DNA of 7,525 nt from an uncultured Olsenella sp. (GTDB taxonomy: Bacteria > Actinomycetota > Coriobacteriia > Coriobacteriales > Atopobiaceae), in assembly GCA_937900605.1 (NCBI GenBank), contig CALCDK010000057.1, positions 1 to 7,525 of the forward strand, written 5' to 3'. The stretch's first letter is position 1; each line of letters starts with the position of its first letter. The notes beneath the pieces are model-generated. The model was not told the DNA's origin and did not search any database. It was given only the letters and a program-made list of their open reading frames with translations. Of the stretch, positions 1 to 6,252 are shown in pieces. Both the position numbers and the translations under genes were made by a program.

Positions 1-1
1 C

Positions 2-1537
2 CTCGTCGCCGACGGCGGCTACGGCCACACCTCGGCCCTCTACGTCGACGTCAACGAGAAGGACAAGATCGCCCGTCACTACGAGGCCATGAAGACCTGC
101 CGCATCCTCATCAACACCCCCTCCTCCCAGGGCGGCATCGGCGACCTCTACAACTTCAAGATGGCTCCCTCCCTCACGCTGGGCTGCGGCTCCTGGGGCG
201 GCAACTCCGTCTCCGGCAACGTCGGCCCCCAGCACCTGCTCAACATCAAGTCCGTCGCAGAGAGGCGTGAGAACATGCTGTGGTTCCGTACCCCTGAGAA
301 GATCTTCTTCAAGAAGGGCTGCATGCCCGTCGCCCTGCGCGAGCTCTCCGAGGTCTACGGCAAGAAGCGCGCCTTCATCGTGACCGACTCCTTCCTCTAC
401 ACCTCTGGCTTCACCAAGAAGATCGAGGCGTCTCTTGACGAGCAGGGCATCACCCACACGAGCTTCTGGTCCATCTCGCCCGACCCCAAGCTGCAGGACT
501 GCCTGAAGGGCCTGGAGTTGCTGCGCGCCTTCAACCCCGACTGCATCATCGCCATCGGCGGCGGCTCCGCCATGGACGCCGGCAAGATCATGTGGGTCCT
601 CTACGAGCACCCCGAGGAGCGCTTCGAGGACATGGCCATGGACTTCATGGACATCCGCAAGCGCGTCTACAAGTACCCCAAGAGCGGCACCAAGGCCTTC
701 TTCGTGGCCATCCCCACCTCCTCCGGTACCGGCTCCGAGGTGACGCCCTTCTCGATCATCACTGACGCCGAGACCGGCACCAAGTGGCCGCTCGCCGACT
801 ACGAGCTCATGCCCAACATGGCCATCGTCGACACCGACAACATGATGACCCAGCCCAAGGGCCTCACCTCCGCCTCCGGCGTCGACGTGCTCACCCACGC
901 CCTCGAGGCCTACGTCTCCGTCATGGCCTCCGACTACACCGACGGACTCGCCCTGCGCGCCATGAAGCTGGTCTTTGAGTATCTGCCGCGCGCCTACGAC
1001 AACCCCAACGACGTCGAGGCCCGCGACCACATGGCCAACGCCTCCTGCATGGCCGGCATCGCCTTCGCCAACGCGTTCCTGGGTGTCAACCACTCCATGG
1101 CCCACAAGCTCGGTGCCTACCACCACATCCCGCACGGCTGGGCCAACGCGGTCATCCTCACCCGCGTCATGCGCTACAACGCCGCCGAGCGCCCGACCAA
1201 GATGGGCACCTTCCCGCAGTACGAGTACCCCAAGACGCTGCACCGCTACGCCGAGGCCGGTCGCTTCTGCGGCATCGTCGGCACCGACGACCGAGACGTC
1301 TTCGAGAAGTTCGTCGCCAAGATCGAGGAGCTCAAGGAGCACGTCGGCGTCCACAAGACCATCGCCGAGTTCGGCGTCACCGAGGAGGACTTCCTCGCCA
1401 CGCTCGACGAGATGTCCGAGAACGCCTTCAATGACCAGTGCACCGGCGCCAACCCGCGCTACCCGCTGATCTCCGAGATCAAGGAGCTCTACCTCGATGC
1501 CTTCTACGGCCGCGAGCCCAGCTCCTACGAGGACTAG
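2..1537 (+). CDS. adhE: Bifunctional aldehyde-alcohol dehydrogenase AdhE, C-terminal part (5' truncated)
   Basis: AdhE reduces acetyl-CoA to acetaldehyde and then to ethanol, regenerating NAD+ during fermentation. The frame is open from base 2, so the gene begins outside the window. The first ATG inside (89) is internal, because conserved aldehyde dehydrogenase sequence precedes it. About 511 residues are visible; full-length AdhE is near 870-890, so roughly the first 370 are missing. The visible part holds the end of the CoA-acylating aldehyde dehydrogenase domain (INTPSSQGG and GNVGPQHLLNIK), the linker, and a complete iron-dependent alcohol dehydrogenase domain. The NAD-binding GGGSAMDAGK is at 557-586. 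By alignment to the FucO/AdhE family, the metal ligands are Asp (884-886), His (896-898), His in NHSM (1091-1093) and His in IPHG (1133-1135), all intact. It ends in TAG. Codon choice is strongly biased (TCC, CTC, CGC, AAG), as expected of an abundant fermentation enzyme. Confidence 0.96.
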   Translation, partial: LVADGGYGHTSALYVDVNEKDKIARHYEAMKTCRILINTPSSQGGIGDLYNFKMAPSLTLGCGSWGGNSVSGNVGPQHLLNIKSVAERRENMLWFRTPEKIFFKKGCMPVALRELSEVYGKKRAFIVTDSFLYTSGFTKKIEASLDEQGITHTSFWSISPDPKLQDCLKGLELLRAFNPDCIIAIGGGSAMDAGKIMWVLYEHPEERFEDMAMDFMDIRKRVYKYPKSGTKAFFVAIPTSSGTGSEVTPFSIITDAETGTKWPLADYELMPNMAIVDTDNMMTQPKGLTSASGVDVLTHALEAYVSVMASDYTDGLALRAMKLVFEYLPRAYDNPNDVEARDHMANASCMAGIAFANAFLGVNHSMAHKLGAYHHIPHGWANAVILTRVMRYNAAERPTKMGTFPQYEYPKTLHRYAEAGRFCGIVGTDDRDVFEKFVAKIEELKEHVGVHKTIAEFGVTEEDFLATLDEMSENAFNDQCTGANPRYPLISEIKELYLDAFYGREPSSYED

Positions 1538-1561
1538 CCCATCAGGTTTCGCGTTGCCCAG

Positions 1562-1568
1562 AAGGAGG
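1562..1568 (+). promoter_or_regulatory. Shine-Dalgarno site of the phosphotransferase-family kinase
   Basis: AAGGAGG lies five bases before the ATG at 1574. This near-perfect anti-16S match fixes the start codon. Confidence 0.8.
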
Positions 1569-1573
1569 CAGCA

Positions 1574-2344
1574 ATGGAACTCACTGACAGCAAGACGGTG
1601 GTCGTCGAGCGCCACAACAAGGTCGTCTACGTCGACGGCAACAGGGTCGTCAAGGTCTTCAAGGCCTCCAAGCCCGCCAGCGACGTTTTCAACGAGGCGC
1701 TCAACCTCGCCCGCGTCGCAGAGGCGGGCGTGAGGGTCCCCAGGGTCCTCGAGGTCTCCCAGCTCGCCGACGGCTCCTGGGCCCTGTCGACCGAGTACGT
1801 CGAGGGCGTCACCCTGCGCTCGCTCATGGACGCCGCGCAGGGCGAGAAGGCCGACGAGCTCCTCCGCACGTTCGTCGACCTCCAGCTCGAGATCCAGGGC
1901 ACCGAGGCGCCCGAGCTCCTCAACAGACAGGACGCCAAGCTCGTGTCCATGATCGCCAAGGTCAGGGACCTCGACCCCACGAAGCGCTACGACCTCCAGA
2001 TGCGCGCCGACCGCATGCGCTCGGGCCGTGCCCTGTGCCACGGCGACTTCAACCCGTCCAACGTCATCGTGACGCCGGACGGCACCCTGTACGTCTGCGA
2101 CTGGACCCACGTCACCCGTGGCCTGCCGCAGGCCGACGCCGGCATGACCTACATCCTGCTCAAGATGTACCACCCCGAGCAGGCCGAGGCGTACCTGGAC
2201 CTCTACTCCAAGAGGGCCGACATGCCCAAGCAGAAGATCATGTACTGCGTCCCCGTCGTCGCGGCCGCCGAGCTCTCCCGTGGCCGCAAGGACTCCGAGG
2301 AGCTCCTCTCGAGCTTCGTGGACGTCGCCAACGACTACGAGTAG
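1574..2344 (+). CDS. Phosphotransferase-fold kinase (APH / choline kinase superfamily), substrate unknown
   Basis: This 256-residue cytoplasmic protein has the protein-kinase-like fold of the aminoglycoside phosphotransferase (APH) superfamily. The candidate ATP-binding lysine is K27 (VVKVF) and the candidate partner glutamate is E41. The hinge region is near STEYVEGVTL (72-81). The catalytic loop HGDFNPSN (156-163) carries base D158 and N163, and the metal-binding Asp is D176 in CDW. All expected catalytic residues are present, so it should be active. The superfamily includes antibiotic, choline, homoserine, sugar and fructosamine kinases, and nothing here identifies the substrate. It starts 36 bp after adhE with no terminator visible between them, and a strong terminator follows it, so it is probably co-transcribed with adhE. 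An antibiotic-resistance role is possible but unsupported. The fold assignment is firm; the physiological role is not known. Confidence 0.88.
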   Translation: MELTDSKTVVVERHNKVVYVDGNRVVKVFKASKPASDVFNEALNLARVAEAGVRVPRVLEVSQLADGSWALSTEYVEGVTLRSLMDAAQGEKADELLRTFVDLQLEIQGTEAPELLNRQDAKLVSMIAKVRDLDPTKRYDLQMRADRMRSGRALCHGDFNPSNVIVTPDGTLYVCDWTHVTRGLPQADAGMTYILLKMYHPEQAEAYLDLYSKRADMPKQKIMYCVPVVAAAELSRGRKDSEELLSSFVDVANDYE

Positions 2345-2376
2345 GACTCCCGCTCCAGGGAGCGCATGACTGAGTT

Positions 2377-2409
2377 GGGGCCCGTCGCCTGTACGACGGG
2401 CCCCTTTTT
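2377..2409 (+). terminator. Intrinsic terminator after the adhE-kinase unit
   Basis: A perfect 11-bp stem (GGGGCCCGTCG at 2377-2387 pairing with 2394-2404) encloses a six-base loop and is followed at once by five T residues (2405-2409). It begins 32 bp after the kinase stop codon. This is a textbook Rho-independent terminator on the plus strand and closes the upstream transcription unit. A shorter hairpin (2351-2364, CGCTCC/GGAGCG) lies just before it and may be incidental. Confidence 0.93.
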
Positions 2410-2536
2410 GGTGCGTGGGTGACGCGTGTCGACGTTCGCCGCCCCCGCGCGCCTGCCGGCCCCCGCGCCCGTCCGGCTCCTGTGCGCGTGGCCTGTGCGC
2501 GGACGCGTGCCGTGCCCGCTCGGGCGGCGGCTGCGC
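2410..2536. other. Gene-free GC-rich spacer
   Basis: This stretch lies between the terminator and the putative promoter of the lipoprotein gene. Plus-strand frames read through it as Arg/Pro/Ala-rich sequence without a ribosome site, unlike any family I recognise. I see no RNA gene, repeat or coding signal. Confidence 0.5.
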
Positions 2537-2557
2537 TAAGCTCTTCTCGACGAGAAG
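2537..2557 (+). promoter_or_regulatory. Possible -10 element and 15-base palindrome before the lipoprotein gene
   Basis: TAAGCT (2537-2542) fits a TANNNT -10 pattern in an otherwise very GC-rich stretch, but no credible -35 is visible. It is followed immediately by CTTCTCG-A-CGAGAAG (2543-2557), an inverted repeat with a single central base, sitting where transcription would start and touching the ribosome site. It could be an operator or a small leader hairpin, or chance. Confidence 0.35.
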
Positions 2558-2562
2558 GGAGG
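2555..2562 (+). promoter_or_regulatory. Shine-Dalgarno site that decides the GTG start of the lipoprotein
   Basis: AAGGGAGG ends six bases before GTG at 2569. The only longer reading (from an ATG-type start at 2419) would put an Arg/Pro-rich, non-signal-like extension before the signal peptide and lacks a ribosome site. Confidence 0.75.
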
Positions 2563-2568
2563 TCTCGC

Positions 2569-3213
2569 GTGAGGGACAACAGAAGGATCGTGGCGCTCGT
2601 GGGCGCCGTCGTGGCACTGGTCGTCGTGGTGGGCGTGGTCCTCGGCTGCACGTCCGATGCCCGCCGCGTGCGGGCCCTGGCGACGTCGCTCATGGAGTCC
2701 TACGTTCCGGTGGGGGAGGACGCCGACGAGGCGCAGCGCCAGGCCTGGGCCTCCGCCGACTTTGGCGACCCGGTCACCTCGCAGGCGCTCGCCGCCGCTG
2801 GCGTCGACGTCGACGCCTGGCACCGCGCCTGCATGGCCAACCTCTCGTTCGAGGTGGGAGACGTCAGCGTCGAGAAGGACCACGCCACGGCGAGCGTGAC
2901 CATCACCAACCAGAGCCTCTCCGCGGCACTCGACGTCGCTGCGGCCCAGTTTCAGCCCGTCCTCGATGGCGAGGAGGGCCAGCAGCTCCTGGCCGAGGGC
3001 GGGCGCCAGGCGCTCGTCGACCGCCTGGCCCAATGTACCCTCGACGCGCTTTTGGCCAACGCGCAGCCGGTCACGACCACCGTCGAGGTGGGCTTCGCCA
3101 AGGACGGCCACGGCGACTGGGCACCTCAGGTCTCCGGCGATGCGGCGTTCTTCTCGGCGCTGTACGGCGGGACCGACGTCGTCAACGGGTTCGGCGTCGC
3201 GGCCCAGCAGTAG
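2569..3213 (+). CDS. Predicted lipoprotein of unknown function
   Basis: This 214-residue protein starts at GTG. The N-terminus is a lipoprotein signal peptide: basic residues (R2, R5, R6), a Val/Ala-rich hydrophobic core from about 7 to 24, then a lipobox-like VLGC with Cys27 as the predicted lipidated residue. The mature protein would be anchored on the outer face of the membrane. The remainder is acidic and Ala-rich with mixed helix and strand character. Its pattern (an ATSLMESY-like helix near the start, a hydrophilic middle, and a VSVEKDHATASVTITNQS strand region) resembles small lipoproteins with an NTF2-like or DUF5105-like fold, but I cannot assign a family with certainty. It appears monocistronic: a terminator lies upstream and a convergent gene downstream. 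I do not recognise a function. Confidence 0.85.
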   Translation: MRDNRRIVALVGAVVALVVVVGVVLGCTSDARRVRALATSLMESYVPVGEDADEAQRQAWASADFGDPVTSQALAAAGVDVDAWHRACMANLSFEVGDVSVEKDHATASVTITNQSLSAALDVAAAQFQPVLDGEEGQQLLAEGGRQALVDRLAQCTLDALLANAQPVTTTVEVGFAKDGHGDWAPQVSGDAAFFSALYGGTDVVNGFGVAAQQ

Positions 3214-3262
3214 CCGCGCTACGCGCCTTTCGCCGCACGCACCAGCCATGTCGCGCCATGAC

Positions 3263-3299
3263 AGAGGGCGCCGGCCGTCAGGTGCGGTCGGGGCCCTCT
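3263..3299. terminator. Hairpin between convergent genes (possible bidirectional terminator)
   Basis: A 15-base inverted repeat (3263-3277 pairing with 3285-3299) encloses a seven-base loop, with one G-G mismatch and one G-T wobble. It sits in the 125-bp gap between the stop codons of the lipoprotein and dfr genes, where a shared terminator is expected. No T-run follows on either strand, so it is not a canonical intrinsic terminator. It may act with Rho or simply stabilise the 3' ends. Confidence 0.5.
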
Positions 3300-3338
3300 C
3301 GCGCGCAACTGCCTGTCGTGCGCTTTGTCCCGGAGCGG

Positions 3339-3848
3339 CTACGCGCCGAGGCCGTCGTTGACGTAGCGGGCGAACTCGAACGCCACGCCCTCGGGGGTCT
3401 GCGAGGCGCCCCAGGTGCGCTCGAGGCGCCAGCCGGGCTCGCGACCGAGGTCCGGGAAGCGCGCGTCGGCGGGAAGCGTGCAGTGGTTGTGCGTCACCAC
3501 CGCGTCCTCGCAGCGGGACAGCGCCTCCCGGTACACCTGGCCGCCGCCGATGACCCAGGCCTCGTCCTCGTCGGCCACCATGCGCAGCGCCTCGTCGAGG
3601 TCGTGTGCAACCTCGACGCCCTCTCGCGAGAAGCCCGGGTCGCGCGTGAGCACGACGTTGCGGCGGTCGCGCAGGGGGCGTCCGCCCGGCATGGCGTCGA
3701 GCGTCCTTCTCCCCATGACCACGGCGTGGCCCACGGTCTGCGCGACGAAGTGGCGCATGTCCTCGCGGTTGGAGACGAGCATGTGGCCGTCGATGCCGAT
3801 GCCCCAGTCGTCGCAGACGGCCACGATGGCCCTCACCCTGCATGCCAT
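3339..3848 (-). CDS. dfrA/folA: Dihydrofolate reductase
   Basis: DHFR reduces dihydrofolate to tetrahydrofolate with NADPH, restoring the folate oxidised by the thymidylate synthase encoded just upstream. The 169-residue length is normal. Family landmarks include AIVAVCDDWGIG near the N-terminus, catalytic acid D30 in REDMRHF, VVMGRRTL (43-50), a GGRPLRDRRNVVLTRD block (55-70), and the cofactor-binding IGGGQVY (100-106). The loop carrying the usual Pro-Trp before the catalytic acid (E. coli P21-W22) reads Leu24-Val25 here, which is not canonical. The ATG at 3848 is chosen because AGGGAGG (3860-3854) precedes it by five bases. That ribosome site overlaps the thyA stop codon; the gap is 10 bp, so the two genes are very probably co-translated from one message. 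It is the last gene of the minus-strand operon. Confidence 0.95.
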   Translation of the reverse strand: MACRVRAIVAVCDDWGIGIDGHMLVSNREDMRHFVAQTVGHAVVMGRRTLDAMPGGRPLRDRRNVVLTRDPGFSREGVEVAHDLDEALRMVADEDEAWVIGGGQVYREALSRCEDAVVTHNHCTLPADARFPDLGREPGWRLERTWGASQTPEGVAFEFARYVNDGLGA

Positions 3849-3853
3849 GGCAG

Positions 3854-3860
3854 CCTCCCT
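3854..3860 (-). promoter_or_regulatory. Shine-Dalgarno site of dfr overlapping the thyA stop codon
   Basis: On the minus strand AGGGAGG shares its first two bases with the thyA TAG (3861-3859) and lies five bases before the dfr ATG. The arrangement suggests tight translational linkage of the two folate-cycle enzymes. Confidence 0.75.
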
Positions 3861-4707
3861 ACACCGCGATGGGGATGTCCCTGACCTGCGGGCCGTGCTC
3901 GTAGCCCTCCACGATCAGGTCGTCGGTCGTGAACGCGTAGAAGTCGGTCACGTCGGGGTTGAGGCTCACCTTGGGCGCGGGGTGCTGCGGGCGCGATATG
4001 AGCTCTCGGACCACGTCGACGTGGCGGTCGTAGATGTGGGCGTCGGCGATGACGTGGAGCAGCTCGCCGGCGACCATGCCGACGGACTGCGCGACCATCA
4101 TGAGCAGGATGGCGTACTGGCAGACGTTCCAGTTGTTTGCCGCCAGGACGTCCTGGCTGCGCTGCATGAGGACCATGTTGAGCACCAGGCGCCCGCTCGC
4201 CGGGTCGTGGGTCACGTTGTAGGTGACGCCGTACGCGCACGGGTACAGGTTCATCTCGTGCAGGTCCGCGAAGGTGTAGGTGCTCGTCATGATGCGACGC
4301 GAGAAGGGCGTGTGGCGCAGGTCGTACAGGACGCGGTCCATCTGGTCGAAGTCGCCCTCGGGGTAGTGCGAGACCTGCGCGATCTGGTAGCCGTACGCCT
4401 TGCCGATGGAGCCCGTCTCGTCGGCCCACTGGTCCCAGATGTGGCTGTGCAGGTCGTGGATGTCGTTGGACTTGCGCTGGTAGATCCACAGGACCTCGTC
4501 CATGGCGGACTTGAGGGCCGTGCGGCGCAGCGTGATCGCGGGGAACTCCTCGCGCAGGTCGTAGCGGTTGGTCACGCCGAAGCGCTTGATGGTGTAGGCG
4601 GGCGTGCCGTCCTCCCAGTGGGGTCGGACGCGCTCGCCCTCGGTGGTGGTGCCGTTGTCAAGGATGTCCTGGCACATGGACACGAAGAGCTCGTCGGCCT
4701 TGCTCAT
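3859..4707 (-). CDS. thyA: Thymidylate synthase (ThyA type)
   Basis: ThyA methylates dUMP to dTMP using 5,10-methylene-tetrahydrofolate and releases dihydrofolate, which the adjacent DHFR recycles. The 282-residue product has the expected order of motifs: RRTALKSAMDEVLWIYQ (61-77), SRRIMTS with the phosphate-binding arginine (136-142), nucleophile Cys157 in LYPCAYGV, QRSQD (182-186), the dUMP-binding Asn194 in NNWNVCQYA, and H224/Y226 in DAHIYDRH. The residue after the catalytic Cys is Ala, not the His of the E. coli enzyme, and RSQD replaces RSCD. Both match the form I know from Firmicutes-type ThyA, so this looks like a lineage variant and not damage. Start ATG at 4707 is supported by AGGAGG (4720-4715) with a seven-base spacer. 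The upstream neighbour ends 23 bp away. Confidence 0.97.
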   Translation of the reverse strand: MSKADELFVSMCQDILDNGTTTEGERVRPHWEDGTPAYTIKRFGVTNRYDLREEFPAITLRRTALKSAMDEVLWIYQRKSNDIHDLHSHIWDQWADETGSIGKAYGYQIAQVSHYPEGDFDQMDRVLYDLRHTPFSRRIMTSTYTFADLHEMNLYPCAYGVTYNVTHDPASGRLVLNMVLMQRSQDVLAANNWNVCQYAILLMMVAQSVGMVAGELLHVIADAHIYDRHVDVVRELISRPQHPAPKVSLNPDVTDFYAFTTDDLIVEGYEHGPQVRDIPIAV

Positions 4708-4730
4708 GGGTCTGCCTCCTCGGCGGTCGT

Positions 4731-5033
4731 CTAGGAGTTGTAGAGGTCGTGGCCGCCGTCGAGGCCGGGGGTGCGGTCGGCTCCGAGGGGCCTGCCCGTC
4801 TCGTCGACCACGGGCTCGGCGCCGGCGTAGTCGCGCCACGCGAGGCCGGCGCGGCCGACCGAGCGGACGCACGAGCCCATCGAGGCGGGGACGAAGACGA
4901 GAAGCGCGAGCACGACGGCCACGAGCACGTACGCGAAGGGCCCGGAGTCCTGGTTGTCCGGGGAGCTCGTGGCGCTGGGGCCCTCGACGTGGGCCACGTC
5001 CGCGCGGCGGGCGCCGTCGTTGTCTGCGTGCAT
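4731..5033 (-). CDS. Small single-helix membrane protein, unknown function
   Basis: This 100-residue protein has a polar, acidic N-terminal part (about 1-32), one strongly hydrophobic segment at about 33-52 (AYVLVAVVLALLVFVPASMG), then a Cys/Arg-containing stretch and a polar Gly/Asp/Pro-rich tail ending DLYNS. By the positive-inside rule, the arginines after the helix (R57, R61, R67) favour a cytoplasmic C-terminus, with the acidic N-terminus outside. There is no cleavable signal or recognisable domain. The start is ATG at 5033, with AAAGGAG four bases upstream. It lies between mutT (40 bp) and thyA (23 bp) in the same direction, so it is almost surely part of the operon. The frame has a good ribosome site and a sensible hydropathy profile, which supports a real gene, but I recognise no family. 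The role in a nucleotide operon is unknown. Confidence 0.75.
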   Translation of the reverse strand: MHADNDGARRADVAHVEGPSATSSPDNQDSGPFAYVLVAVVLALLVFVPASMGSCVRSVGRAGLAWRDYAGAEPVVDETGRPLGADRTPGLDGGHDLYNS

Positions 5034-5073
5034 GCTGCTCCTTTGGGGTCTGGTGGGCGCGCGTGGCGCCGGG

Positions 5074-5508
5074 CTACAGGTGGACGGGGTCGAAGGTGGC
5101 GTCCCAGAAGGTGCCGAGGCTGCGGGCCACGGGCTCGTCGGCCGCGACCCACTCGACGTCGAGGAGCTCCTCGCGCGACAACCAGCGCAGCGCGTCGTGG
5201 ACCGCGGGGTCGGCGACGGGCTCCTCGCCGGGCGCGAGGGGGCACACGACGAGCGTCATGTGGACGCGCGTCTCGCCGTAGTCGTGGGTCACCTCGTCGT
5301 AGGGCCACGCGACGCCCACGTGGACGCCGAGCTCCTCGTCGAGCTCGCGGCGGGCGGCGTCCTCGACCGTCTCGCCGGCCTCGAGCTTGCCGCCGGGGAA
5401 CTCCCAGCCCCCGGCCAGCTCGCCGGAGGCCCTGCGGGCCGCAAGGACCCTCCCGTCGCGGTAGACGATGCCGCCCGCGACCTCGACCACGCGCCTCTCG
5501 CCGGCCAT
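5074..5508 (-). CDS. mutT: MutT-type Nudix hydrolase (probable 8-oxo-dGTP diphosphatase)
   Basis: This 144-residue Nudix hydrolase carries a complete box at residues 40-62. It matches GX5EX7REUXEEXGU exactly (G40, E46, R54, E55, E58, E59, G61), with the acidic residues positioned to hold the catalytic magnesium. The preceding EVAGGIVYRDGRVLAARR and WEFPGGK are typical of the MutT branch, which removes 8-oxo-dGTP from the nucleotide pool so that it is not built into DNA opposite adenine. Other Nudix substrates cannot be excluded from sequence. The ATG at 5508 shares one base with the TGA of the thioesterase gene (TGATG), with only a G-rich, weak ribosome site before it, so translation is probably coupled to the upstream gene. 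The context with thyA and dfr fits a nucleotide-pool role. Confidence 0.92.
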   Translation of the reverse strand: MAGERRVVEVAGGIVYRDGRVLAARRASGELAGGWEFPGGKLEAGETVEDAARRELDEELGVHVGVAWPYDEVTHDYGETRVHMTLVVCPLAPGEEPVADPAVHDALRWLSREELLDVEWVAADEPVARSLGTFWDATFDPVHL

Positions 5509-6230
5509 CAGCGCTCGCCCCCCGTGAGGCGCACGATCGCGCGGGCCTCGCCGTCGTCGCCCCGCAGGCACACGGTCCAGCCGCCGTCGGCGGGGTGGAC
5601 CACCGGCACGAGCGTCTCGCCGAGCCAGGCCATCCTGCGGTACTGCACCGCGATGCGGCCGTGCGGCACCTCTCGCCCGAGCGACTCGATTGCCTGCTGC
5701 GCGAACAGGATGTACTGCGCGTTGTTGACGTGGCCGTTGGTGTCGAGGCTCTGCTCGCGCACGACGAGGGGCTCGCACGGGGTGCCCTCGCCCTCGCAGC
5801 GCAGCTTGCGCTCGAGCGGCGGCAGGTCGAGGCGCGGACGGTCCTCGAGGTAGGCGCGCTGGCTCTCCGGGATGCGCGAGACGCGCCCGGTGGCGCCGTC
5901 GAAGACGAACCACTGCGACTCGGCGCCTACGACCTCGGTGCCGTCCTCGCGGAGCATCTGGAAGCAGCGCAGGGCGTGCGTCCTGCTCATCTCGTGGCAC
6001 CAGGTGCGCACGCGGATGCGCTCGCCGCAGCGCGGCAGCTCGCCGACGCGCATCTCCCAGGCGCCCAGAATCCAGCCGATCCTCTCGTCGCGCAGCCACT
6101 GGAGCCCGATGCCGAGCTCGTCGGCCTGCAGCATGGACGCGTCCTGCAGGTAGTTGACCATCGAGACGATCGTGAGACGGCCCGTCTCGTCGCACTCGCT
6201 GTAGCGCACGGGGCCTTCGTACTCGTACAT
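5508..6230 (-). CDS. Acyl-ACP thioesterase (bacterial FatA/FatB-like)
   Basis: This enzyme hydrolyses acyl-ACP to release free fatty acid in the cytoplasm. The 240-residue protein has the family's two hot-dog halves. The first opens with YEYEGPVRYSECDETGRL and VSMVNYLQDAS (about 2-33). The second contains DTNGHVNNAQYI (163-174), whose Asn165 and His167 correspond to the conserved Asn/His catalytic pair of plant FatA/FatB. The RRMAWLGETL block (198-207) is typical of the C-terminal half. Length fits bacterial members, which lack the plant transit peptide. The start is ATG at 6230: the family normally begins with this MYE-type sequence, although GGGAGG is only three bases away, an unusually short spacer. 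It is the first gene of the five-gene minus-strand run, and its TGA overlaps the mutT ATG by one base. Acyl-chain preference cannot be read from sequence. Confidence 0.92.
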   Translation of the reverse strand: MYEYEGPVRYSECDETGRLTIVSMVNYLQDASMLQADELGIGLQWLRDERIGWILGAWEMRVGELPRCGERIRVRTWCHEMSRTHALRCFQMLREDGTEVVGAESQWFVFDGATGRVSRIPESQRAYLEDRPRLDLPPLERKLRCEGEGTPCEPLVVREQSLDTNGHVNNAQYILFAQQAIESLGREVPHGRIAVQYRRMAWLGETLVPVVHPADGGWTVCLRGDDGEARAIVRLTGGER

Positions 6231-6252
6231 GTGCCTCCCAATCTCGCGTTGT

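Noticed and set aside
89..91. ATG at 89 as the true start of adhE
   Set aside because: The frame is open upstream to the window edge and encodes conserved aldehyde dehydrogenase sequence, so this is an internal methionine.
1574..2344. Kinase as an aminoglycoside resistance gene
   Set aside because: The fold is shared by many metabolic kinases; there is no mobile-element context and no resistance-specific motif that I can identify.
2419..2568. N-terminal extension of the lipoprotein from an upstream start
   Set aside because: The extra 50 residues are Arg/Pro-rich with no ribosome site, and would bury the signal peptide; AAGGGAGG marks the GTG at 2569.
2415..3884. Long plus-strand open frame of 489 codons across the lipoprotein gene and antisense to dfr
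   Set aside because: Arg/Gly-rich low-complexity translation, no ribosome site, and it overlaps two genes with clear family motifs. Long antisense frames are expected at this GC content.
3415..4734. Plus-strand open frame of 439 codons antisense to dfr and thyA
   Set aside because: Its Val/Asp/His-rich composition is the mirror of the real minus-strand codons; it has no recognisable domain, and ThyA and DHFR motifs are unambiguous on the other strand.
4708..4872. Upstream extension of ThyA to 4872
   Set aside because: The extra 55 residues are Arg/Pro-rich, overlap the membrane-protein gene and do not match ThyA; AGGAGG sits correctly before the ATG at 4707.
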